Shown here: positions 1 through 6,710 of the stretch, piece after piece
How positions within the stretch are numbered: position 1 is the stretch's first letter
Layout: every line of letters starts with the position of its first letter
From: Entrophospora sp. SA101
Taxonomy: Eukaryota > Glomeromycota > Glomeromycetes > Entrophosporales > Entrophosporaceae
Length of the DNA stretch: 26,866 bases
Assembly: GCA_958430865.1 (NCBI GenBank)
Contig: CAUDNR010000667.1
Span: 1 to 26,866 of the forward strand
Direction of reading: 5' to 3'
Program-made: the position numbers and the translations under genes
The notes under the pieces: model-generated
Seen by the model: the letters and a program-made list of their open reading frames with translations, nothing else
What the model was told of the DNA's origin: nothing
The model's database searches: none

Positions 1-445
1 CTTGATAATTACAGATTCTGAGTCCGGATAATTTAAGATCATTAATTTTACCCATTGATTCATTACTAAGAGTTTTTCGATAAGAAATCCAGATTATGCA
101 AGGAAAATTAGCTTTATTCTTGGTTAAGGAATTGAGATATTTTCTCAGACCTTTTGTTTTTCCCATCATCATAGGAGAGCGAATCAAAGTTGTACTGGGT
201 TCTTTGCACAAGAAATTGGGATAAGCTCCTGGGAAATCTTCCATTTCCTTTACATTAATAACTTCTCCAGATAATTCAGGAAGTGAATGGGGATTTAATA
301 CAGCTTTGGCTATTCTTTCATTTAATCCCAATTTAGGCTTCTCTTTCAACTCAACTTTGTCTGATACCTTACTGAAGCTTAATCCCTTATGATCTGGCTT
401 ATATTGTTTTTGCCGATAGCACTTGAGTATAAAATAACCATTTTT
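1..445 (-). pseudogene. UL9/origin-binding-protein-like helicase part of the primase-helicase, reached through an in-frame TGA; runs off the window
   Basis: On the minus strand the codons after the TGA at 446-448 stay open in the same frame for 148 codons to the window edge. They complete the primase zinc site: GYFILKC places a Cys about 18 codons after the CPIC..H group. Farther on, LIRSPMMMGKTKGL is a Walker A P-loop of the kind seen in herpesvirus origin-binding helicases (usual form APMGTGKT), and CIIWISYRKTLSNE matches their next motif (SYRxxLS). The natural product is therefore probably one long protein, zinc-bearing primase followed by a superfamily 2 helicase, that primes and unwinds DNA for element replication. 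The helicase core lies outside the window. A single CGA-to-TGA change would explain the stop. A sequencing error, readthrough, or splicing around the stop cannot be excluded. Confidence 0.72.
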
Positions 446-1492
446 TCAAATAAATCCATAGAGTTGGTCTTTTTCATGTTTAATGTCACATATAGGGCAT
501 TCTTTAACAGATTGTGCTTGAAAGTTGATGAATCCCTTCTCAATTCTTCCAATCTGGAGCCACCCATATTTGTCAACAACTAAATTAGCACCTTTATTCA
601 AAGCATTTTCATCATTGATAGGTTGGGATTCTTGTTTTACTGGTTCCTCTGAAGAAAAGATTTGTGGCAAAATTTCCGAATAATTCTCTTTAGGCTGAAC
701 CAGATAATCATCTAGATTTTTAAGTCCGTTTTTAACAGAAGAAATAGCAGGTCTTTTAATACGACCTTCCTTTGCTGATCCCAGAAGCCGAAGATTAAAA
801 TGCGTTTTGGGAAGGCCAATATCAATAAATTTCGAATAAGGTTCCCCAGCTAATTCCATAACTTTTTCTGTAAACCCCTTAAGTTCTCTATAATCTATGA
901 ATTGGGCCCGAGGATAAATGATATGCCAGCTACATTTCTCAGCATTTGATGAACTAGCTAAGGCAAAAGAATTTAAGAAAGGCATACAATCTGGTATTAG
1001 GCTTAATGTATCTGCACAAGCAACCAAAATTCGAGACATCAAATCTCCACGAGTAATTTTTTCACTATCTAGAGAAGGAAGTTCAGGATTATCTGGATCA
1101 GGCTTTTGCCTTGCATCGATATCAATAATTAAACGAAGAGGCCGATTTCCATCAATACATTCATGTGTATCAGGTATTCTATAAACTTCAGAGGGGTGAT
1201 TGACTAATGCAAACCCTTTTTCTTTTATTCGAATTATATACTGAGAATAAATTTCTTCAGGTTGGTATGCCCCTAAAAGTGCTGTTTCGTTTCTATCAGT
1301 AAAGTTGGCATGATCATTGGATGCAAGCCAGTATTTATAAAATGTATGTTCTCTATGACCAGGTTTATAATTAAGATCCGTTAAACCCGTAAAAAGCCTT
1401 TTTGCTTCATTATATTCGGCCGATTTTTGATTTAGGCACTGTTGTTGTAATGATTCGCGTAACTGTTTTTTTGCTTCACTAGACAAACTCAT
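446..1492 (-). CDS. Archaeo-eukaryotic primase (PrimPol/AEP) domain of a primase-helicase
   Basis: The 348-residue frame carries the AEP signature in order. Motif I is LIIDID (D124, D126, metal binding). Motif II is KCSWHI (K186, S188, H190). Motif III is FIDIG followed by FNLRLLGSAK (D224, R236, K241). Near the end CPIC..H (C332, C335, H339) begins the C-terminal zinc site of PrimPol/UL52-type primases. The expected role is primer or DNA synthesis for a mobile or viral-type replicon. The start at 1492 is chosen because it is the first Met of the frame and lies just downstream of the AT-rich divergent promoter region shared with 1646-1930. The frame stops at an in-frame TGA inside the zinc module and continues open beyond it (see 1-445), so the protein as written would be truncated. 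Domain assignment is strong; host versus element function is inferred. Confidence 0.85.
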   Translation of the reverse strand: MSLSSEAKKQLRESLQQQCLNQKSAEYNEAKRLFTGLTDLNYKPGHREHTFYKYWLASNDHANFTDRNETALLGAYQPEEIYSQYIIRIKEKGFALVNHPSEVYRIPDTHECIDGNRPLRLIIDIDARQKPDPDNPELPSLDSEKITRGDLMSRILVACADTLSLIPDCMPFLNSFALASSSNAEKCSWHIIYPRAQFIDYRELKGFTEKVMELAGEPYSKFIDIGLPKTHFNLRLLGSAKEGRIKRPAISSVKNGLKNLDDYLVQPKENYSEILPQIFSSEEPVKQESQPINDENALNKGANLVVDKYGWLQIGRIEKGFINFQAQSVKECPICDIKHEKDQLYGFI

Positions 1493-1645
1493 GTATTGAT
1501 TTGTATATATGCGTTGTTTCTATATGCGTTGTTTGATCTGACAAAAGTATATGTAGTATTATTTTGAAACTATATTATCGATAGATAAATCTTTAAAATA
1601 AATTAATTATTCCAAAAATTTGATTGAAGTTTATTATATATACTC
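1493..1645. promoter_or_regulatory. Divergent promoter region with a 15-nt direct repeat
   Basis: This is the short AT-rich spacer between the minus-strand primase gene and the plus-strand zinc-protein gene. It holds two adjacent copies of a TATATGCGTTGTTT-type 15-mer at 1506-1520 and 1521-1535, differing only at the last base. Tandem sites beside a primase and an origin-binding-type helicase could be regulatory or replication sites, but only the repeat itself is seen. Confidence 0.4.
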
Positions 1646-1930
1646 ATGATGATATTATACAATTGCTCACATATTCGTAGAACTGGAGAAATCTGTGGTC
1701 GAAATAGTAAATCAGAAAAATGTTATATCCATCGTAAATCTCCAGTATATACTCCTTGTAGAGATTGTGGCGAGTCAAATAGGTCTAAATATAATGCATG
1801 CAATGATCATGTAGGCAAATATAAAAGTAGAGAGAATTACAACAGAAAAAAGCAGGATGAATTGTGTATACAAATTGCTATGATTGAGAATCATATACCC
1901 GACTTACCCGATTCTAGACATGAAGTATAA
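1646..1930 (+). CDS. Small Cys/His zinc-binding protein of the mobile-element region
   Basis: This 94-residue protein has two Cys/His groups. The first is C7-x-H9, C17 and C26-x2-H29. The second is C38-x2-C41, then C52-x2-H55. After them comes a basic helix (KYKSRENYNRKKQDE) and a short hydrophilic tail. The layout suggests two small zinc ribbons, probably binding nucleic acid or protein. I do not recognise a named family. The C-x2-H pairs resemble those in the 137-residue protein at 3467-3880. The gene is divergent from the primase-helicase and its last 40 bases overlap the end of a convergent small frame (1891-2109). Either Met1 or Met2 may start it. It is likely real because the Cys/His spacing is regular; function is unknown. 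Confidence 0.6.
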   Translation: MMILYNCSHIRRTGEICGRNSKSEKCYIHRKSPVYTPCRDCGESNRSKYNACNDHVGKYKSRENYNRKKQDELCIQIAMIENHIPDLPDSRHEV

Positions 1931-2109
1931 TCATGTGCTTGGCATATACCGATTATTTTTTCCAAAACATCTTTAAGTAAAGCTATATCCTCTTTGATCC
2001 CATTGATATTTTTAGTGATTTTATTACGTAAAGCTACGGATTCCAAGGCTTTATTTCGGGAGAAATGACACTTCGTGTCTGATCGATATCGTGTTTTATC
2101 TGCATCCAT
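1891..2109 (-). CDS. Possible small helical protein, uncharacterised
   Basis: A 72-residue frame starts with ATG at 2109 and contains a plausible amphipathic helix in the middle (NGIKEDIALLKDVLEKIIGI) with a few scattered Cys/His. It lies between two plus-strand genes, tail to tail with the zinc protein at 1646-1930 and overlapping it by 40 bases, and head to head with the recombinase gene. Its first codons include a 13-nt hairpin repeat (2067-2079). No family is recognised. It may be a real element gene or a chance frame. Confidence 0.3.
   Translation of the reverse strand: MDADKTRYRSDTKCHFSRNKALESVALRNKITKNINGIKEDIALLKDVLEKIIGICQAHDYTSCLESGKSGI
2067..2079. repeat. 13-nt hairpin repeat GACACTTCGTGTC
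   Basis: This is a perfect 5-bp stem with a TTC loop. It is one of several dispersed copies of a GRCACTTCGTGYC hairpin in this window (others near 11.4, 13.3-13.9 and 14.7 kb). Confidence 0.6.
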
Positions 2110-2231
2110 TTCTCGATAGAATTACATTAATCGCCACCCATTCAATTTTTGGTATAGCTACACTAATTCACGGATAATTAATTTTGATTTGAAAAAAGAA
2201 TCTCCATTGTATATATCAGACGAAATTAGTC

Positions 2232-2240
2232 TATATAAAA
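2232..2240 (+). promoter_or_regulatory. TATA box of the recombinase gene
   Basis: TATATAAAA lies about 33 bases before the ATG at 2274. That ATG has a favourable context (A at -3, G at +4: accATGG). This supports a short 5' leader and fixes the start of the recombinase-like gene. Confidence 0.5.
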
Positions 2241-2273
2241 CATCTCAATCATATCAACTGACATATACTAACC

Positions 2274-3419
2274 ATGGCAAAAATCGCTTCATTATTTGTA
2301 AGTTGCTACAAATTGACTCCTCAAACTAGTTTACCCCAGCTTAGTAGTTATACCGAAGAGTTGGCTAATAAACTTTCAGATGGTAAGACAAAAGAGCAGG
2401 CCCGAAAAGCCAGAGATCAGGCTAAAAGACGCTTCCAAGAGTTGGGATTGAGTAAGGAGCAAGCTGATACTCTTATTCCTATTCGAGCTCCTGGGAGACA
2501 TGTTGATGAAAGAGATCCCATTAAAATTATCGCCCAAGATATTATAAAAAATAATCTCTCACCTGAAGAAATAAATGAAATAGCATACGACTTGGCTTCT
2601 TCTGCTCCTACTACTGTTGCTGGAAATTCTCGTCTTAATTTATTACGGAAAAAATTGCGTAGCTTAGGAGCTGATTATCTCATTACTGAGGCAACGAAAG
2701 TACCCTTTATTACTGAAGAAGCAAACCAGATTCAAGCAAGAAAACGTATACTTCGCAGAATTAATGGTTACGATTGTCCTGAGTTCTTTTACCTGGAAAA
2801 GGTTCAGGAAAGACTTAACGAATGTAATATTACCAAGCCTCCTTCAATGCAAAATCTAATAGACGTAATGATAATGCTATGTATGCAATCGGCAGATGTG
2901 AAAAATCTTCGTATCAATCGATACAAACCAAGTCGTGAGTCATGGTATAATCCTGACTATTCTTGGTACTGTATTGGTTATGCAAAAAATAAAGGTGAAG
3001 TAGAAGAACCCCGACCATTTCTCTCAATGGAAAAAAATCCAATACGAGCAAGAGAATTACTTATCTGGATTCAGAGATCAATACCGGACAAATTTCCCTT
3101 CTTGCTAAAGGATAAGGATGGAAATACTAATGTTGTACCACTTAATCAATTCTTAAGTCAGCATAAAATTACCTCATTTATATTAAGAAAAATAGGAGCT
3201 GATCATGCTTCCAGAGTACATGGAGGTAAGAATGATACTGGCCGTCAACATTTACGACAATTGGCATGTAGGCATAAAATAGGTCATGCTTCATCAGTTG
3301 AACATTATGGTGTAATGAATGACAGACCAATTATTCCAGCACCTAAGCCAATCGTCCCTATGATTAAACAAGAATATGATGAAATTGAGGATATCTATGA
3401 CTTATATGGGAATATCTAG
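2274..3419 (+). CDS. Tyrosine-recombinase-like protein lacking the first catalytic Arg
   Basis: This intact 381-residue protein is all helical and basic in its N-terminal 170 residues. The C-terminal half has the layout of a phage-integrase/Crypton-type catalytic domain. LCMQSADVKNL (around 203-212) occupies the place of the usual R-x-x-E/D-[LV] helix, K238 is in the beta-hairpin (YAKNKGE), H311-A-S-R314 matches HxxR, G337-H338 is the second His, and Y345 is the candidate nucleophile in HYG. Spacing from R314 to H338 fits the family. The first catalytic Arg is the exception, because Q205 sits where it is expected. The enzyme may therefore be inactive, or the Arg may lie elsewhere. It neighbours a primase-helicase, so integration or resolution of a mobile element is the likely original role. 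A TATA box and good start context suggest it is expressed. Confidence 0.68.
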   Translation: MAKIASLFVSCYKLTPQTSLPQLSSYTEELANKLSDGKTKEQARKARDQAKRRFQELGLSKEQADTLIPIRAPGRHVDERDPIKIIAQDIIKNNLSPEEINEIAYDLASSAPTTVAGNSRLNLLRKKLRSLGADYLITEATKVPFITEEANQIQARKRILRRINGYDCPEFFYLEKVQERLNECNITKPPSMQNLIDVMIMLCMQSADVKNLRINRYKPSRESWYNPDYSWYCIGYAKNKGEVEEPRPFLSMEKNPIRARELLIWIQRSIPDKFPFLLKDKDGNTNVVPLNQFLSQHKITSFILRKIGADHASRVHGGKNDTGRQHLRQLACRHKIGHASSVEHYGVMNDRPIIPAPKPIVPMIKQEYDEIEDIYDLYGNI

Positions 3420-3466
3420 GCTCAAAGAGTCATTGCTCTGCAATAGATTAGTGATATAATTAGTTA

Positions 3467-3880
3467 TTAATTATCAGTTTTGATAGCATCTTCACTTTGA
3501 GAGTCACTATCGAATAAACCATAAGTTTCAATTTTTTTTATACAATGTAATATACAATGTCCAGCTTCTTCATCAATACAACAATGATTTCTACAACAAC
3601 CTAGTTTATTTAGTATATGTTTTTCACAATAACTTCCTAAATTAGGATCATGAAATAATTTATTACATTTCCGACATTTATCAAAGTAATCTAGAAATTT
3701 ACTTTTATTAAGTTTTTTTACTATTTTTTTTATATAACAAAATTCGCTTGTTTTTTCATAATCTCTAGGTATATCATAATCCGAGGAATCAGAGATTCGA
3801 GGCTTTGTCCCATCAAGGTACTTCACTGAAAAATTAATTCCAGCATCTTTCATTGCTTTAAAATCAAAAATTTGATCCAT
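3467..3880 (-). CDS. Cys/His-rich zinc-binding protein, uncharacterised
   Basis: This 137-residue protein has a basic middle (KKIVKKLNKSK) and a dense metal-binding cluster: C69-x2-C72, H77, C85-x2-H88, C95, C96-x2-H99, C100, C101, H108, C109-x2-H112, C113. The tail is acidic. Repeated C-x2-H pairs recall the small protein at 1646-1930, so both may belong to the same element. The end is tail to tail with the recombinase gene, 47 bases away, and an (ATA)n tract lies just upstream of its start. No named family is recognised. Binding of DNA, RNA or a protein partner is an inference from the zinc pattern alone. Confidence 0.5.
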   Translation of the reverse strand: MDQIFDFKAMKDAGINFSVKYLDGTKPRISDSSDYDIPRDYEKTSEFCYIKKIVKKLNKSKFLDYFDKCRKCNKLFHDPNLGSYCEKHILNKLGCCRNHCCIDEEAGHCILHCIKKIETYGLFDSDSQSEDAIKTDN

Positions 3881-3911
3881 ATCGTATTTGTGAAAACTTG
3901 AGAATTCTATA

Positions 3912-3935
3912 TAATAATAATAATAATAATAAAAT
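3912..3935. repeat. (ATA)n microsatellite
   Basis: About eight units of AAT/ATA lie between the starts and ends of two minus-strand genes. It is probably length-polymorphic. Confidence 0.7.
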
Positions 3936-3982
3936 TAATTGTGCAAATATCAAAATCTTATGAGGATTCATTCATATGTTTA

Positions 3983-4312
3983 CTAATCACGCTTCATTAC
4001 TTTTACTACATCCACAGTAAAATCATCATCATCATTAGACGATTCAGACCCAGATGAGGATGAGGACTCAGATGCGGTATCATTTAAAATTATCTTTTTT
4101 CTTTTAGCCTTACATGGTGTACGGTTTCTTTGAGAAATATCCGGGTTTGCTATCGAGTTTATAATTTCTAACCCAATCTCGGGTTTCACTATTTCCAGTA
4201 ATTGGTGAAGAGAAATCGAAATTCTTCTATGTGATATCTGTTTAACAATTTTAGATACTAGTTTCGAGGTATTATTGCCGGAGGCAACTGTTTCACAGCT
4301 ATTTTTAACCAT
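3983..4312 (-). CDS. Small protein with basic core and Ser/Asp-rich tail, uncharacterised
   Basis: This 109-residue frame has a start at 4312 and stop at 3983. It has a helical middle (ISLHQLLEIVKPEIGLEII), a basic KAKRKK stretch that could act as a nuclear localisation signal, and a run of Ser/Glu/Asp (ASESSSSSGSESSNDDDD). The start is 74 bases from the divergent gag-like gene at 4387, so the two may share a promoter region. I recall similar helical segments next to protease domains in fungal Ty3/Gypsy polyproteins, which would make this a retroelement relic. That is a guess from memory. The acidic Ser-rich end resembles a phosphorylation-prone tail. Confidence 0.4.
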   Translation of the reverse strand: MVKNSCETVASGNNTSKLVSKIVKQISHRRISISLHQLLEIVKPEIGLEIINSIANPDISQRNRTPCKAKRKKIILNDTASESSSSSGSESSNDDDDFTVDVVKVMKRD

Positions 4313-4386
4313 TGGATTTAAATTGATTTATTATTAATACGAGTAAAAATATATTATTAAATATATAATTATAATAAAGCATCACA

Positions 4387-4851
4387 ATGATAACTTTATC
4401 CTGCAAAATAAATAAAGTACCATTTACATCCATATTAGATTCTGGTGCTAATCGTGATATTATAGAAAAATTTATCAATGATTTGTCACCGGAGAATCAA
4501 ATAAATGCGATCCGATTTGGGATTAAGGAGCCTATAAATAATATAATTGAGCATTTAAAATTTATCTCAACCGGGCCTACCAATATTCAAAAATTCCGAT
4601 TTGGGGAATTGGAGCAAGGAAATGATTCAGTAATGGAGTATTTTGCAAAAGTAAAAAAATGTAATGACTCGCTTGGATATGATGAAGAACATCTTAAACA
4701 TCAATTCCTTCGTGGATTAAATTCTGATAACCAGATGGAAGCCAGAATATGCGGAACAGACCTATCATTAGATGAGCTGGTTGCAAAGTTAAGTGTGGTT
4801 GAGAATATCAGAAAAAATAAAATGGTATATGCGTCTAAATTACTTATCTGA
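4387..4851 (+). CDS. Scrambled retrotransposon protease/gag-derived protein
   Basis: The 154-residue protein opens with a retropepsin-like active-site segment (SILDSGANRDII, D18-S19-G20) and then turns directly into gag-like sequence, the reverse of the usual gag-protease order. The gag part (about 70-140) has the typical Ty3/Gypsy form: GNDSVMEYFAKV, LGYDEEHLKHQFLRGL, LSLDELVAKL. Residues 29-57 align without gaps to 107-135 (F, L, NQ, A, G and L in register), so the C-terminal gag motif appears twice, first directly fused to the protease motif. No zinc knuckle, reverse transcriptase or integrase follows. It is either a decayed, rearranged retroelement fragment or a small domesticated gag-type gene. 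The frame is intact over its whole length. Confidence 0.6.
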   Translation: MITLSCKINKVPFTSILDSGANRDIIEKFINDLSPENQINAIRFGIKEPINNIIEHLKFISTGPTNIQKFRFGELEQGNDSVMEYFAKVKKCNDSLGYDEEHLKHQFLRGLNSDNQMEARICGTDLSLDELVAKLSVVENIRKNKMVYASKLLI

Positions 4852-4898
4852 ACATTTAGTTATTTTTTGATTAAAGATAGATAATATTTAACTTAAGA

Positions 4899-6263
4899 AT
4901 GACGCAACCAAATATTTTTGATTTACCAGAATTGCTAGAACAGATCTTATATTATTTGGAAATTGATCGATTCCTCTATTCTGCTTTATTTGTTAACCGT
5001 CTTTGGTATCACTGCGGTGTGCCATTACTATGGAGAAGAATTGAGTTAAAAGGTAATGATATCCATTATGGGCATTATTTTCCAGATGAATATAAATATT
5101 GTGAACGATATCGAATACGGTTAGAAAATTTCGTAAAAATAATATGCGGGGAGAAAAAACCAATTTATGCCTCAAACTTGAAAAACTTAAGAATTTCATA
5201 TTGTCATTCAATTACACACAAATTAATTAGATCTATCATAAATTACTGCCCAAATATAATTTATTTAGACTTTAAAAATAGCGTGGGTATTAGTGATGAG
5301 ACATTAATTAAAATAACTTCTTCATACCCGAATTTAAAACACCTTAATTTATGGGATAATCAAATGATATCTGATAAAGGGTTATGTGAGATTGCGCAAA
5401 CATGCAATAAATTAGAATATCTAAATATTTCTTACTGTAGAAGTATTACCGATAAATCATTAATGACAATTGCTGAATCATGTCGTAATTTGCAAGAATT
5501 TTACTTCAGTGAAGCATATTGGATTACTGATAGATCAATAAGTCAGATTATAAACCTATGCCCTAATTTGCGATCTCTTGATATTGCATTTAGCCGTGGA
5601 AAAATCAAGGATGCTAATATGTTAATGCAAAAAAATCTCAAAATAGAATATCTCGATTTCGCCGGGGTTATGGCTTTTCGAAACGATTCTTTTATTGTAG
5701 CTATTATCAGGTCTTCTCCAAATTTAAAACATTTTGATATTTCTGGCAACGATATCGGAGATGAGGTTGTTGAAGCACTAGCCCACACATGCCACGAATT
5801 AGAATATCTTGATCTTGGAGGGTGTGGATTCATTACCGAACCATCGATATGCAATGTTATTCGCTCTTGTCCTAAACTTCAGCATCTTGAACTTAGATTT
5901 TGTGACATTTCCAATACAACCATTGAAGAAATAACCCGTTCGTGTCCCAATTTAAAATATCTTGATTTGGATAGTTGTGAAAAAAATGTTAGTAAAAAAG
6001 TTGTAAAACGACTTAATCCAAATATAAATATCGAAAATTACGATTCATCGTATGAGCAGTCTGATTCCGAATCTGATTCCGATACTTCTGACCCCGATGA
6101 TGATAATGAACAGAATCTAGAAGAACTACCTTCACCTATTCCAATCTTTGCAGGTTCATCATTAGATAGAACAAATCTTATTTCTGCGCTCAGTAATTAT
6201 ATCAGAGAGATTGGCGGGATTAATCCTAATCATTCAGCATGGTTTACAAATAATTTTATTTAG
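4899..6263 (+). CDS. F-box / leucine-rich-repeat protein (FBXL/AMN1 type)
   Basis: This single-exon gene encodes 454 residues. An F-box lies near the N-terminus (about 6-47: [18 protein letters not shown], then [19 protein letters not shown]). About ten cysteine-containing LRRs of 25-26 residues follow (roughly 85-375), with repeats such as [25 protein letters not shown] and [15 protein letters not shown]. An acidic Ser/Asp linker ([15 protein letters not shown]) leads to a short C-terminal segment. The family acts as substrate receptor of SCF ubiquitin ligases: the F-box binds Skp1 and the LRR arc binds the target. The substrate is unknown. Such genes are, to my knowledge, numerous in Rhizophagus genomes. 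The frame is intact and the acidic linker lies outside the LRR fold. Confidence 0.88.
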   Translation: MTQPNIFDLPELLEQILYYLEIDRFLYSALFVNRLWYHCGVPLLWRRIELKGNDIHYGHYFPDEYKYCERYRIRLENFVKIICGEKKPIYASNLKNLRISYCHSITHKLIRSIINYCPNIIYLDFKNSVGISDETLIKITSSYPNLKHLNLWDNQMISDKGLCEIAQTCNKLEYLNISYCRSITDKSLMTIAESCRNLQEFYFSEAYWITDRSISQIINLCPNLRSLDIAFSRGKIKDANMLMQKNLKIEYLDFAGVMAFRNDSFIVAIIRSSPNLKHFDISGNDIGDEVVEALAHTCHELEYLDLGGCGFITEPSICNVIRSCPKLQHLELRFCDISNTTIEEITRSCPNLKYLDLDSCEKNVSKKVVKRLNPNINIENYDSSYEQSDSESDSDTSDPDDDNEQNLEELPSPIPIFAGSSLDRTNLISALSNYIREIGGINPNHSAWFTNNFI

Positions 6264-6710
6264 TAGCGGAGAATGGGTAATTAGGCGTTTATCAACCTCC
6301 AGATAATTATTGGTAATTTTTCATATACAGTTTTCTGATCTATACGAACTATCAGCATATTAGGGGGAGAAATCATTTTTACGTAATCTTTGATGGAACT
6401 CGCTTCGTGGTGTTTGGAATTTCATGTGTGAGGATAAGGATTCTCTACCTCTATATTTTATATCGCGTGGGGCAAACTCAGTAATAGCATTAGGAATTAA
6501 TTGGATTATTTTTTCAGATATTTCTATGTACGGCTTTATTAATGGAATATATGTCGAGTAATATCCGAATGATAAAAAATGCGTAACTCTTTACTGATTG
6601 AGGTTATGTAAATTCACGATTATCCCATTCTAAGATAATGTAGAATTTTTTAGAATATGTGATGTAATTAGGTACAAAAAAAACGTCATTACTCTATAAT
6701 AGTTTTGTCT
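6264..6710. other. Intergenic; minus-strand open relic at 6360-6590
   Basis: No complete gene is seen. On the minus strand, 6360-6590 is open for 77 codons without a Met near its start. It reads as plausible protein (IPLIKPYIEISEKIIQLIPN, then an Arg-rich end SSHMKFQTPRSEFHQRLRK before the stop). It may be a C-terminal exon or a relic of an unknown gene. The rest is AT-rich spacer between two tail-to-tail genes. Confidence 0.3.
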
